Below the pieces are notes generated by a model. That model was not told the DNA's origin and did not search any database. It worked only from the letters and a program-made list of their open reading frames with translations. Positions 53,215-64,000 of a stretch of DNA of 64,000 bases are shown in pieces (positions within the stretch are counted from its first letter, which is position 1; every line of letters starts with the position of its first letter). The DNA is from Piromyces finnis (taxonomy: Eukaryota > Neocallimastigomycota > Neocallimastigomycetes > Neocallimastigales > Neocallimastigaceae): assembly GCA_002104945.1 (NCBI GenBank), contig MCFH01000082.1, forward strand, positions 120,886 to 184,885. The letters run 5' to 3'. The position numbers and the translations under genes were made by a program.

Positions 53215-53600
53215 ATACTAGGTGCGTATAGAGCTCATATACAGCTTCAATGTATAATTAACTAGTTTCAGTTGGTTAGAAACTATAGTTATTAATCACT
53301 GAAGTATTTGTAAAAGTAGGACGAATGTGAATAGCACGCTTACTTGGGGGAAGGGATTGTTAGTGTGATAAAAAGCACGTAATACAGGACTCTCAAGCTG
53401 AATACTTTAACAAACTCTGGCAAATAAGGAACTTTAGTCACCGAAGGCTAAAGGTTTGTTGTGAAGGTAAATCTACATAAAAATATATAGTTTAAATATA
53501 TTTTGAGGTCTAGTATATCACCTCTAGTTAGTAGCTTTTGTCGGCTATTTAAATTGTTGTAAGGCATTAAAAAGCGAAAAATAAATCCTGTAAATAAAGT
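53215..53600. other. G+C-enriched block with several hairpins, unassigned
   Basis: It stands out from its A+T-rich neighbours and has no ORF. Hairpins visible: AGTTT/AAACT near 53264-53285, GTCACCGAAGGC closing a TTTAG/CTAAA stem near 53430-53455, GAGGT/ACCTC near 53503-53523, TAGC/GCTA near 53534-53551. TAGTTTCAGTTGGTTAGAAAC (53262-53282) looks like a tRNA D-arm and A box, but no cloverleaf follows. Could be a non-coding RNA gene, a tRNA-derived SINE or part of an element. Confidence 0.35.
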
Positions 53601-53864
53601 TTTATATTTAATTATTTTTTTTAAAGAAAAAGAAATACATATATTATAAAATAATAATTATAATATATAATAAAATTATTTAATTAATATTGTAAATATA
53701 ATCATCGGTCAAATAATAATAAAAATCAAAAGTATTGTTATAAATTTTAAATAATAAAAAGCAATAATATTAAGTTGTCTTTTTTTAGTTAGTTTTTAAC
53801 GAAAAATAACTTTTGTTTATCTTTTCGATTAATTAATTATTAAGATAATTAACCGAAAAGCAAA

Positions 53865-54235
53865 AAAGAAAAAAGACTTTTTTTTGCTTTTCTTTATTTA
53901 TTTCGAAATTTAAAAAAGTTTTCATTTCACCAAAAAAGTCTTTTTTCTTTTTTTTTTTTTTTAAATGAAAATATTAAAAAGTGAACTTTTCTTTTGTTAT
54001 AATTATTTGAGTATAAGAGTTAACTCTAGGATTTAATTATGAACTATGTTAACTCTAATTAATAATATTTATTAAAAGATAACGGAAATAAAATGTATTT
54101 TTTATTAATATTTAATTAAACTAGTATAATAGGTATTAAAAATGGAGAGTGAGTGATTCGAACACCCAACCTTCCGCTCTGGAGGCGGACGCGCTACCGT
54201 TGCGCCAACCCTCCTTTACTGATTTAATTTGATAC
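53865..54235. repeat. Right arm of the inverted duplication around tRNA-Trp
   Basis: Reverse complement of 49429-49907 with indels; includes the second tRNA-Trp. Similarity stops a few bases outside the tRNA, where LTRs have inserted in the left arm. Confidence 0.85.
54144..54214 (-). tRNA. tRNA-Trp (CCA), second copy
   Basis: 71 nt, identical to the copy at 49443-49513, on the opposite strand. Its downstream side (54130-54143) again has a T run on the minus strand. Confidence 0.96.
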
Positions 54236-54279
54236 GAAGAAAAATATTAGCTTAATTCTATAAATGAATATAGAAAGTG

Positions 54280-55423
54280 TGTGAAGATATTAACTGGATT
54301 TAAAACAAATTCAGATAATATCTATAATTAATTAAACATAATAATTATAATTAAATAATTTCAATAATTATTTTAAAACACTTTTAAAAGTCACCTTTTA
54401 AATTTTGATTCAGTGAAAGGGTTATGATTTCAAAAATTTAATATCAATACACTATAACCCTTAACCAAAAATAAGCAAGTACGAAATAAGGTGTAACTCG
54501 CCAAAAACGATCGCTACGGCTGTAAGTGCTACGGTGATGAAACTAGGTTTATTGGAAAGCTTAGGAAGAAAGCTACAATTTGGTACAATCGCGGTCCTTC
54601 TAACTGATCATTTAAGGAAGATATGATCATTTAAAGATTTTATTAGGTAAATTAAAATCAATATGATATCAAGTATGGATCATAAATATTTCTTATGACT
54701 TGATGAAATTAAAAATATATCAATAGGAATTTTAGTTATATTAATTTAATTAATGATAACGATTGTTACTAAAAATAGAACTAGACCCATTTAGGTGTAA
54801 CAGTTAACACCTATAAATTAAATAATCTTAATTATTATAAAATAGGTTAACGGCAAGTTTTATTAGAAATAATTTTGAAAATAATAATTATTTAATTATA
54901 ACAAATATGTTATGGTAATATCAATTAATAATGATGAATTATTAATTGAATAGTTTTTATAATTACTAATTAGGATCAACTGTTTAAATGATTAATCATA
55001 TGTTTATTTTATTTTATGTCATGACAAACAAACAAACAAACAAACAAACAAACAAACAATCTTATTACTTATTTAATTATATTACTAATATATTACATGT
55101 AATACTTTATTCTTATTAATATCAATTTAATAATCTGAACAAAGAATATAAAAGAGAATGAATTGAATTCGATTTTAATTCTTTGTAAAGATTATAGTTA
55201 TAATCTTAATTATATAGTTACTTATAATATCATTTATATTATTATTATTAAATAAATAAAAAATTTATAAAAAGTTATTTTAAAGTAAATATAAACTTTT
55301 CAATTTTCATTTGGGAGTTTAAGGTGTTATTTTATAATTAAATTTAATTTCTTAAAAAACATTTTTACTATATAATTAATAACATTCTGACCTGGCCGCA
55401 TAACCAAACCCAAAAACTTAACA
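54280..55423 (+). mobile_element. Solo LTR, family D (1144 bp)
   Basis: Starts TGTGAAGATATT, ends ACTTAACA, flanked by AAGTG on both sides (54275-54279, 55424-55428). Aligns with 56566-57561; carries a (CAAA)n run at about 55026-55058. About 65 bp upstream of the second tRNA-Trp. Confidence 0.9.
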
Positions 55424-55428
55424 AAGTG

Positions 55429-56558
55429 TGTCACGAATACTAGTGAAAATACAATTTCAAGATCACTTGGAATTGTGAAATCACTTATGAAAATTCAAAA
55501 TCAACAAATATTTTATTTTCAAATAAATTATAAAATTTTATTAAGAAATATTTAAAAATTTAGAAAAGGTTAAAATATGACCTTAACCCTTAATAATTTT
55601 TATAATAAATAACTTTAACCCTTATCGTTAAAATGGAATAAGGAAAAACACGCGTATCTCCTCAACGAATGACGATTTTTGAATAAAAATGTTTTGGTTA
55701 TAATTACGTTCGTTAGAAAGCCACGCTCGAGACAAACAACATATCTTAAAATCAGGTCAATATCTCTGCTGGTTCACGAGATATTCCAATTTAAAGATAT
55801 TTTGTTAGCAATGATTAATTGTTTATTCAGAGAATGATCACCCCTGATATATCAAACATAAATCATTCACTCAAAGTATAAAAATTATTGTTTAATTAAA
55901 TTAAAATTATTTTCCGGAACTAATTAACTTTATTTTATAATAATTATTTCAATAACATAATTTATAATCTTTGAACTAGAGGATTATAATTATTAATATT
56001 ATATTCAATGAATTATATTATAATTAAGAAATAATTAATATTATGAATATTATAAACAATAGTTATTTTTTAATAATTAGGAATAAGTCTTAAGTTTAGT
56101 TTAAGTATTATAAAATATATTATGAATATAATCATGTATTGAAAAGTTATTTTATTATTAAATGTAAAATTACAAATAGTATAAATAGTTTAGAATAGTT
56201 TATGAAATTAAAATCTTTGTAAAGATTATTAACCAAAAATTATTAACCATAAATTATTAAATTATTAACTATAAATTATTAACTAAAGATTATTAACTAT
56301 AAATTATTAACTATTAATAATAATTAATACTTAATGAGTATTACTACTAAATAATCTTATTATTATATATTTTAGCAATATATCATTAAATAAAATAAAA
56401 GAAATTATTTTAACCATAATATATAATTTAATTATTCATTTATAAATCAATTAAGATTATTTTAATAAAACATTTTTTTTTCTAACCTAGTTATCTTTTA
56501 ACCTTTTATTTAATTTAATATTTTAATATTAAATTATAAGTTTAGTAAAACTTTTACA
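55429..56558 (+). mobile_element. Solo LTR, family C (1130 bp)
   Basis: Starts TGTCACG, ends CTTTTACA, flanked by AAGTG on both sides (55424-55428, 56559-56563). Family defined with the copy at 39239-40221. Orientation relative only. Confidence 0.9.
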
Positions 56559-56565
56559 AAGTGAT

Positions 56566-57561
56566 TGTGAAGATATTAACTGGATTTAAAACAAATTCAG
56601 ATAATATCTATAATTAATTAAACATAATAATTAGAATTAAATAATCCCAATAATTATTTTAAAACACCTTTAAAAGTCACCTTTTAAATTTTGGTTCAGT
56701 GAAAGGGTTATGATTTCAAAAAATTTAATATCAATACACTATAACCCTTAACCAAAAATAAACAAACACGAAACAAGGTGTAACTCGCCAAAAACGATCG
56801 CTACGGCTGTAAGTGCTACGGTTGTGAAACCAGGTTTATTAGAAAGCTTAAGGGAAAAGCTATATTTTGGTATAATCGCGGTCCTTCTAACTGGTCATTT
56901 AAGGAAGATATGATCATTTGAAGATTTTAATAAGTAAATTAAAATTAATATGATATCAAGTATGGATCATAGACATTTCTTATGACTTGACGAAAATTAA
57001 AAAGATATCAATAGAAATTCTAATTATATTAATTTAATTAATGATAGTGACTGTTACTAAAAATAGAACTAAACCATTTAGGTGTAACGGTTAACATTTA
57101 TAAATTAAATAATTTTAATTATTATAAAATAGGTTAATGGATCAAGTGTTTAAATGATTAATCATATGTTTATTTTATTTTATGTCATGACAAAACAAAC
57201 AAACAAACAAACAAACAATCTTATTATATTATTAACATATTACATGTAATACTTTATTTTTATCAATTTAATAATCTGAACAAAGAATATAAAATAGAAT
57301 GAATTGAATTCGATTTTAATTCTTTGTAAAGATTATAGTTATAATCTTAATTATATAGTTATTAAATATATTATCATTTATATTATTATTAATAAATAAA
57401 TAAAATTTTATAAAAAAGTTATTCTAAAGAATAAATATTAATTTCTCATTTGGAAGTTTAAAGGGTTATTTTATATTTAAATTTAATTTCTTAAAAACAT
57501 ATTTACTATATAATTGATAACATTCTGACCTGGCCGCATAACCAAATCCAAAAACTTAACA
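56566..57561 (+). mobile_element. 5' LTR of element D (996 bp)
   Basis: Starts TGTGAAGATATT two bases after the AAGTG of the preceding LTR, ends ACTTAACA. The gag of element D starts 35 bp later, so this is its 5' LTR; the 3' LTR lies beyond the window. Confidence 0.85.
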
Positions 57562-57596
57562 ATAATCTTTACCCGCTGTTTAGTGGCTACTTTAGA

Positions 57597-58633
57597 ATGT
57601 TCACTCCAGTTCCTAACTTCCCAGACGAGGTAAACCAACTTAGAGAGGATGCTACTCAGACTGCCAAAGATATCATTGAGGGTATCAATGAAAATTTGGT
57701 TTTCCGTGAAGATTTTCAAAATTTTTCCAATGATGTGAACAATCGTTTAAATGAAATCATGGGAGTATTAACCAGTATGAATAATAGTCAAGTTACTCAG
57801 AATGAAGATGAACATCCATTGTTACATACCAACTATGATAGGATAGCTACTCCAAGACCTACTGCCTTTAGAGATGATGAATCTACTTCAACAAGATTTG
57901 ACTTAGATCATGATGTTATCATGAGAGGTCGTTTTGCTACTCCAATTACTCAAGTCCCAGATCCAGGTATGTTTTCCGGTAAGACTAGTGAGACCGATCT
58001 ATTTGCCAATTATGTGAAGATACTTTTAAAACTCTACCAAATCGATCTTTACCAGAAGAAACAAAAATTAATTTTGTACAATCCCGTCTTCGTGATGCTG
58101 CTAGAAATTGGTATCTTGCCAAGTACAAGGATAATATTTATCCAGCTACCATGCAAGAATTATTGGATGGATTAAGAATTGCTTTCTCCAATGTTGCTAG
58201 TTACAAGATAGCTAAAATCAAAATAATGCGTTTAAAACAACAATATGGTAAAATAAATGATTATATCGAAGAATTCCGCTCTCTTTCACAACAATTTAAA
58301 TGGAATGAAGAAGCATTATCTTTAATCTTTTACAATGGGTTACATCCAAAATATCAGGAAGAAATTGAAAAGATGGAGGTATTTCCAACCACTATGGAGT
58401 CCATTATAACTAGATGTATTTTGATTGAAAGTTCTCTTTCTACAAAGAATAAGATTACCCAGTCTTCCAGTTCCAAATCTAACAAGAAAAGAAATTCACA
58501 TTTCAACCACCACAGACCATACAACAACAATAACAATAACAATAACAATAACAATAGCAATAACTTCCAAAAACATAATAATAATTACTATAACAACAAT
58601 TATAAGGCTCAAAAAATTAGTTCAAAAAACTAA
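57597..58633 (+). pseudogene. Gag of element D, one frameshift
   Basis: ATG at 57597 (MFTPVPNFPDEVNQLRED), 35 bp after the LTR. The Ty3-type gag core follows: DPGMFSGK, and after a frame change near 58000-58010 the RLRDAARNWYLAKYKD, DGLRIAFSN and LKQQYGKINDYIEEFRSLSQQF segments. The C-terminus is a basic Asn-rich tail with a run of Asn codons and no zinc knuckle, ending at 58633. The frameshift disrupts an otherwise clean gene. Gag would form the particle shell. Confidence 0.82.
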
Positions 58634-58712
58634 ATAAAGGACTTCCATTGAAGTCCCATCACCACTCGAATATAAAAATATTAAACTACACTTTTCCCAC
58701 TATCAATAAAGA

Positions 58713-59331
58713 TGTAAAGATATCAAACGCCACAGATTGATATCTTTAATGTAACTTAAGCCATAAATATCATTGTTTAAGTTACACGAATTATATTACA
58801 GAAAAAGAAAATGGGACATAATTTATTTATTAATAATTAAAGTTTAAAACAAAATAAATTATTAGTTTATTCTTAATGTTTAACAAATAAATTAAAATTC
58901 TCAATTCAAACCCCTAGTTTTAGTATTGTTTTGTAATAGAAATAGACATCTAGTATATAATTATTAAATGTTTAATATATCAATAATACATGGGCACATA
59001 TTCAAATTGAATAGTACTTAATTTGAATTGCCAATTGTATTTTACTAAAAATAGTTATAGTTTGAATATTTGAATATTTATTAATAATTAAGATTTTAGT
59101 GTAGATTTTAAATAATAATATATAAGAAATAAATAGTTATAATATAATATAAATGTATTTAGGAAAAATATAAATAGAAGATATTTTTCATCATTTTATC
59201 GATGTAATTGTTATTAATATAATTTCTATTATAATAAAAGATATTTTTTTAACAAAACAATTTTATATAAATCTTTAGTGTTATTGTAATAGAATAGATA
59301 TCCTAATCTATTCTTTTGTGTCGACTTTACA
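58713..59331 (+). mobile_element. Solo LTR, family H (619 bp), inserted between gag and protease
   Basis: Starts TGTAAAGATATC, ends CGACTTTACA, flanked by AAAGA (58708-58712, 59332-59336). Shares GATGTAATTGTTATTAA and an ATACATGG segment with the LTR at 61801. TATAAATAG near 59171 may be its promoter. Confidence 0.85.
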
Positions 59332-59336
59332 AAAGA

Positions 59337-60028
59337 TAATACGTTACCTTCAACATTCTTTACTTTTAATACATATATATTATCCAATAATGGAGGTACA
59401 AATAAAATACATAATAAAACTATATGTACATCACTATTAGATAGTGGATCTTATTGTAATTTTATGTCGTACAAACTATTACGTACATTGCAATTACATT
59501 CTCACAAAAATGAATAATGTTATCACTGTACAAGGTATCAGTGGTACTTCAATTGAACTTGATGAATATATCAACCTAAACTTCCAGTTAAAACTATTTA
59601 TCAACAATAAATTTCATTTCATCAATTTCAAAGAAAAATTTTTACTTGCGGATTATATTCCGACAGATTTATTATTTGGAAATATATTCATGTCCAAATA
59701 TGAAATTCATTATAATTATAATAAAAAATATTTATATTCAAATTTAAAATATGATTTTAACAAAAAGAAATTCAATATGAAGCATGCTACTAAGTTTTTA
59801 AATTTAGAAAAATTCATTTCTTATAATAGAAATGATAAGAATACTACACCTACCACTTCTACAGGTGCAAATAATGATAAAAAATATTCCGCTACTTTTT
59901 ATAATTTAAAAAATAAAATTCATAATTTTTATTTCAGATCCAAAACCTTTAAGAAGAAGAAAAATGGTCGATTCCACAAATTCAAATCTAAACGTTCCAA
60001 ATTTTCTAAAAAAAGTTATATTAAATAA
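59337..60028 (+). pseudogene. Protease region of element D, frameshifted
   Basis: LLDSGSYCNFMSYKLL carries the retropepsin active site in its DSG form. The frame then shifts near 59508, after which VITVQGISGTSIELDEY and DLLFGNIFMSKYEIHY (the second half, with the LFG/hydrophobic-Gly hallmark) are readable. It ends in a basic linker overlapping the RT frame. Confidence 0.75.
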
Positions 60029-60999
60029 AAATAATTATGATGGATATAATTATAATTATTTAATTCATACTTTTTTGTCCGAAAAACCAGAAGAAGTAAG
60101 CAATTTAGAAGAACATACTATTGAGGATATTCCAGAACCCTATCGAGATTTGGCAAAAGTTTTCAGCAAACAAGAAGCTGATAAACTACCGCCACATAGA
60201 ATTACAGATTGCAAAATAGTACTAGAAAAAGATGCTACTCTTCATTATGGTCCCATCTATCCTTTATCAGAAGAAGAATCAAAAGTTTTAGAAGAGTATA
60301 TCAAGGAAAATTTAGAAAAAGGCTTTATTAGACCATCCGAATCACCCGCAGGATATCCAGTGGTGTTCCAGAAAAAGAAAGATGGTACTCTTAGAGTTTG
60401 TATTGATTATAAAAAAACTCAATTCTGTAACGATACGTAATTCCTACCCAATACCGCTTATTACCGACATTATAGAACGTGTCAAAGGTGCAAATTATTT
60501 CACCAAGCTCGACTTACGCTCTGCTTATAATTTAGTTAGAATAAGAAATGGTGACGAATATAAAACTGCTTTTCGCACAAAATTTGGTCACTATGAATAT
60601 TTAGTGATACCATTTGGTTTACGTAATGCTCCTGCTACTTTCCAGGCATTTATAAATTCTGTTCTCAGACCTTTCTTAGAAAAATCTGTTATTCTCTATT
60701 TGGATGATATTCTTATATTTTCAAAAACCTTAGAAGAACACCACCAACATGTACGTGAAGTTCTTTCAAAACTATTAGAAAATAATCTATACGCTAAGCT
60801 TCCTAAATGTGGATTCGACAAACCACAAGTTGAATTCTTAGGGTATGTTATTTCAGGTTCAGGAATTGCTACCGACCCAAAAAAGATAGAATCAATCAAA
60901 AATTGGCCTACTCCTACCACAGTTAAGGATGTACAAAGATTTTTAGGTCTTTGTAACTATTATAGACGCTTTGTAATGAATTTTGCAGACTTGGGCTAA
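59964..60999 (+). pseudogene. Reverse transcriptase of element D, frameshifted
   Basis: Two overlapping frames (59964-60440, 60382-60999) join into one Ty3-type RT. Visible are GFIRPSESPAGYPVVFQKKK, CIDYKK, the LDLRSAYNLVRI block with its catalytic Asp, FGLRNAPATFQ, YLDDILIFS (catalytic Asp pair), and the thumb VQRFLGLCNYYRRF. The break falls in a run of seven A after DYK near 60410-60416 and needs one base. The catalytic residues are all present; the break makes it non-functional as read. Confidence 0.88.
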
Positions 61000-61800
61000 A
61001 CCCCTCCACAATGCAAAGTTCAAGTGGTCTACAGAATGTGAATCCTCATTTAACATTTTAAAAACTCGTTTAACTTCCGCACCTATTTTATCACATCCTG
61101 ATCCTCAAAAACAATATATTTTAGAATGTGATGCAAGTAATGTTGCTATTGGTTCTATACTATCTCAATATGATTCAGAAAATCGTTTACATCCTGTTGC
61201 TTACTATTCCAGAAGTCTCAGTAGTTCTGAAGTTAACTATTCTATAACAGATAAAGAATTATTAGCCATTAAGGATTCTTTCTCTACTTGGAGGCACCTT
61301 CTTCTTGGTGCTAAGTACAAAATAAAAGTTTACACTGATCATAGAAACTTACTTTATACTCTTGGAGGAAAGGTAGGTAATCAAAGACAACATCGCTGGC
61401 ACCTTTTCTTTCAAGAATACGATTTTGAACTTATATACAGACAAGGTCGTAAGAATGGTAAACCTGATAGTCTATCTCGCAGACCTGATTACATGGATAA
61501 GACTTATGAAGTAAAGCCAGAATTTATTTTAGACTCAAAAAATGTAAAACTCATACCAAGCTTCATAGGTATTATGAGTAACTTCTTGGAACAAGTTATT
61601 CAATACTTAAAGGATGATGAAACCGCTAAGGATATTATGTTATATTTCAGCCCATATAATGACCAAAAAGCTTATAAACCATTTAGGAAAATGAACAAGT
61701 TTGAATTAAAAAATAATCTTATTCTATATAACAACTTAGTTTATATTCCTGAAAAACTACGTTTAGATGTTCTTATGAAATATCATGAACAACCCTCTGT
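60983..61800 (+). pseudogene. RNase H domain of element D, split from RT and from integrase
   Basis: Carries ILECDASNVAIGSILSQ (first catalytic Asp), the ITDKELLAI segment (Glu), VYTDHRNLLY (Asp) and YRQGRKNGKPDSLSRRPDY, the full Ty3 RNase H. A frame change at about 60985-60995 separates it from RT. The frame is cut at 61800 by the solo LTR at 61801, inside the integrase zinc-binding start YHEQPS. Removes RNA from RNA-DNA hybrids. Confidence 0.87.
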
Positions 61801-62525
61801 GTAAAGATATAATATATATCTTTAAATTATTTAATAATTAATTAATAATTATTAAATATAATTTTGATATTTTAATGAAAAATTATTTATAAAATTTATT
61901 ATATAAATTTAAGGAATAATTAAATAAATATTAATTTTAAAATATCAAAATTGGAAATGAAATTTGGATAAATATTTAAATTAATGGATAATTAAATTTA
62001 AAATATTTTAAATATTCAAATTAAATCTTAAAAAGTTCTTATTTAATTTAAAAATAGTTTAATAACTTTAGCGTAGTTTTAAATTAGTATTTTTAATAGT
62101 AAATATATTATAATAGTATTATTAATATTTAATTAATATATAGGTAATACATGGACTGTATTCAATTTGTAGTTTATCAAATTGAATCAAAAAGTGTATT
62201 TAATTAGTTTTAGTTTAGTTTTATTATTTTATTATTTAATTAAATTAGTATTAAATTAGTTTTGTTTATTTTATATTGAATATATGTATAATTAAATAGA
62301 ATAGTATATTAAAATATAATTTGTAAAAAATATAAATACATGTAAAATTTCATAGTTAAACGATGTAATTGTTATTAACTATAGTTTAGTTAATAACTAA
62401 ATAAGAATAAATAAAAGAGGATATAAATAAATTTTGTTTTGTTTTTAATTTTTTATTTTAATTTAGTGTTTTTGTTTTTTTGTAAAAAATTTTTATAATC
62501 TGTTTTAAATTTTAAAATTTTTACA
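61801..62525 (+). mobile_element. Solo LTR, family H (725 bp), inserted in integrase
   Basis: Starts TGTAAAGATATA, ends TTTTTACA, flanked by a perfect CTCTG duplication (61796-61800, 62526-62530). Removing it rejoins the integrase zinc-binding motif in the DNA. Same family as 58713-59331. Confidence 0.9.
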
Positions 62526-62530
62526 CTCTG

Positions 62531-63783
62531 CTGGACATCTTGGTATAAAAAGAACTTTAGAATTGATAACTCGAAATTTTTGGTGGCCTAAAATTAAAGA
62601 TGATGTCACTAAATTTGTTAATTCTTGTGAAACATGCGCAAGAAATAAAGTAACTAGACATCGTAAGTATGGAAAATTGCAACCCTTAGATACTCCAGAA
62701 CGCCCATGGAAATCTATAGAAATTGACTTTCTTTGTGGCCTTCCTGAGTCTAAAGGATACACCGTTATTATGGTAGTGGTTGACCGCTTTTCCAAAATGA
62801 TTCACCTAGTTCCGTTTAAAACAAGTTCCAAATGCAGCACAAAACTGCTAAAGCCTTTTTAAACAATGTATATCGTCTACATGGTTTCCCTTATGACCTA
62901 TATACTGATAGAGGCTCACAATTCACAAGTTGATGTTTGGCTCGAATTTTTGGATTTATTATATATTCATCCAAGAATAGCTACTACTGACCATCATGAA
63001 ACTGTTGGACAGGTCGAGAGGTCAAATTCTTTTATTGAAACAGTATCTTAGATGTTATTCCAAGTCTTTTTATCATGACGATTGGGTTGACTGGCTTCCA
63101 CTTGCAGAATTCGCTTATAACAATGCTGTTAATGAATCAACCAAAGAAACACCATTCTTCATTTAATTATGGTTTTCATCCTCCGATGGATGAAATGACC
63201 CTATTACCCACAATGTAATATTAATCATAAACTAGTTCAAAACGTTAATGATGCATTCAACCACATAAAAGAAGTGTTTACTACGCTCCAAAGAATTGTA
63301 TAAAAGAAAGAGTGGATAAAAGTCGTTTAGAAGCTCCCAAATTTTAAAATTGATGATCTAGTTTGGATTCAAGCCCCACCTTCTTTAAATATTGAAAATA
63401 GTTCCAAATAGCTCCTTGCAAATATGGTCCATATAAAATAACACAAGTTTTAAGAAATAACAATTATGAAATTGATATCAAAAAATCACCCTTCCCCAAA
63501 CACTATCCAATATTTCATGTATCTGAGTTAGAACCTTATAAACCAACTCCAAAAGAATTTTTAAATAGAACTGCGGATCCAGAATCAATAAAAGATATAG
63601 TGGAAATATCTGGATTCCGTACCAATTTAAACAACAACGATATGAATATAAAATTCGATATAAATACCGCCCTACTTACAATTGGGTACCAGCAAGTGAA
63701 GTAGAAGACAATCCACTGCAACCAATTCATTTATCAAAAATATTTAAAAAGTGGACGCATTATGCTTCTATAGCATATAATTA
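62531..63783 (+). pseudogene. Integrase and chromodomain-like end of element D, decayed
   Basis: HLGIKRTLELI, NFWWPKI and CETCARNK complete the HHCC motif, then IEIDFLCGLP (first core Asp), MVVVDRFSKMIHLVPF, a damaged YTDRGSQFTS (second Asp) and GQVERSN (Glu). Later fragments are WVDWLPLAEFAYN and, at the end, YNWVPASEVEDNP, which resembles a diverged chromodomain. At least four frame breaks and several stops occur (62862, 63050, 63165), more damage than in RT. Integrase would insert the DNA copy; this one cannot. Confidence 0.8.
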
Positions 63784-64000
63784 ATTATTATTATATATAA
63801 GTCAATAATTCTCTAAAAATAACTTTTACAACATTACAAAAAATTTTTATAACAACTAAATTTCGAAATTTAACTCATCACAAAATTTTGAAATTTCAAC
63901 ATTTCAAAATTTTTACTTTAATATTTTTCAATTATTTATTAAAACTTAATTTTTTTTATTTCTATTATCATTTTTAAATCTTACTTTATCAATTTTATTA
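63784..64000. other. Non-coding tail after element D integrase
   Basis: A+T-rich, no ORF. Probably the 3' untranslated part of element D, before a 3' LTR outside the window; the LTR start TGTGAAGATATT is not reached. Confidence 0.5.

Noticed and set aside
53215-53600. RNase P RNA or group I intron
   Set aside because: Short look-alike stretches exist, but the conserved core motifs are not in the right order.

Overview
The window reads as nuclear DNA of an anaerobic gut fungus (Neocallimastigomycota, of the Neocallimastix/Piromyces/Anaeromyces type). I infer this from the extreme A+T content, the long ATT microsatellites, and a secreted GH45 endoglucanase with three fungal (CBM10-type) dockerins at 9168-10391. 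Real genes appear as G+C-richer islands in very A+T-rich DNA. Genus and species cannot be decided from the sequence alone.

Left part (1-7706). Retroelements dominate. The chromodomain end and 3' LTR of one Ty3-type element sit inside the RNase H domain of a second Ty3-type element, whose integrase ORF and 1.1 kb 3' LTR follow. Next come a solo LTR with a perfect GAAAA target duplication and a LINE with an intact endonuclease but most of its reverse transcriptase deleted.

Host-gene part (7707-39238). This holds the dockerin endoglucanase, an NmrA-like NAD(P)-binding protein, and a 4.7 kb LTR element (15685-20369) that has no recognisable retroviral genes but carries a decayed piece of seryl-tRNA synthetase. 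It continues with an ankyrin pseudogene, an 8-exon ankyrin gene ending in two MATH-like domains (24030-29242), and a 1137-residue protein made of six near-identical 159-residue repeats cut into 79/80-residue units by Lys-Arg (32353-35766). The last two are the most interesting host genes.

Right part (39239-64000). This is a layered LTR landscape around two inverted copies of a tRNA-Trp(CCA) gene. Left of the first tRNA, LTRs of three kinds stand end to end, separated each time by TTTA, and the last TTTA lies 10 bp from the tRNA. Right of the second tRNA, two solo LTRs of unrelated families share the same AAGTG duplication. Between the tRNAs lie a secreted or membrane Cys-rich protein gene and an unexplained structured block. 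The last member of the TTTA series is a gag-protease-only element with near-identical LTRs and a textbook -1 frameshift signal. The window closes with a degenerate Ty3/chromovirus-like element (gag, protease, RT, RNase H, integrase) that is interrupted by two solo LTRs.

Boundaries of LTRs were set by terminal inverted repeats plus target-site duplications read directly from the sequence. No alignment, database search or expression data were available.
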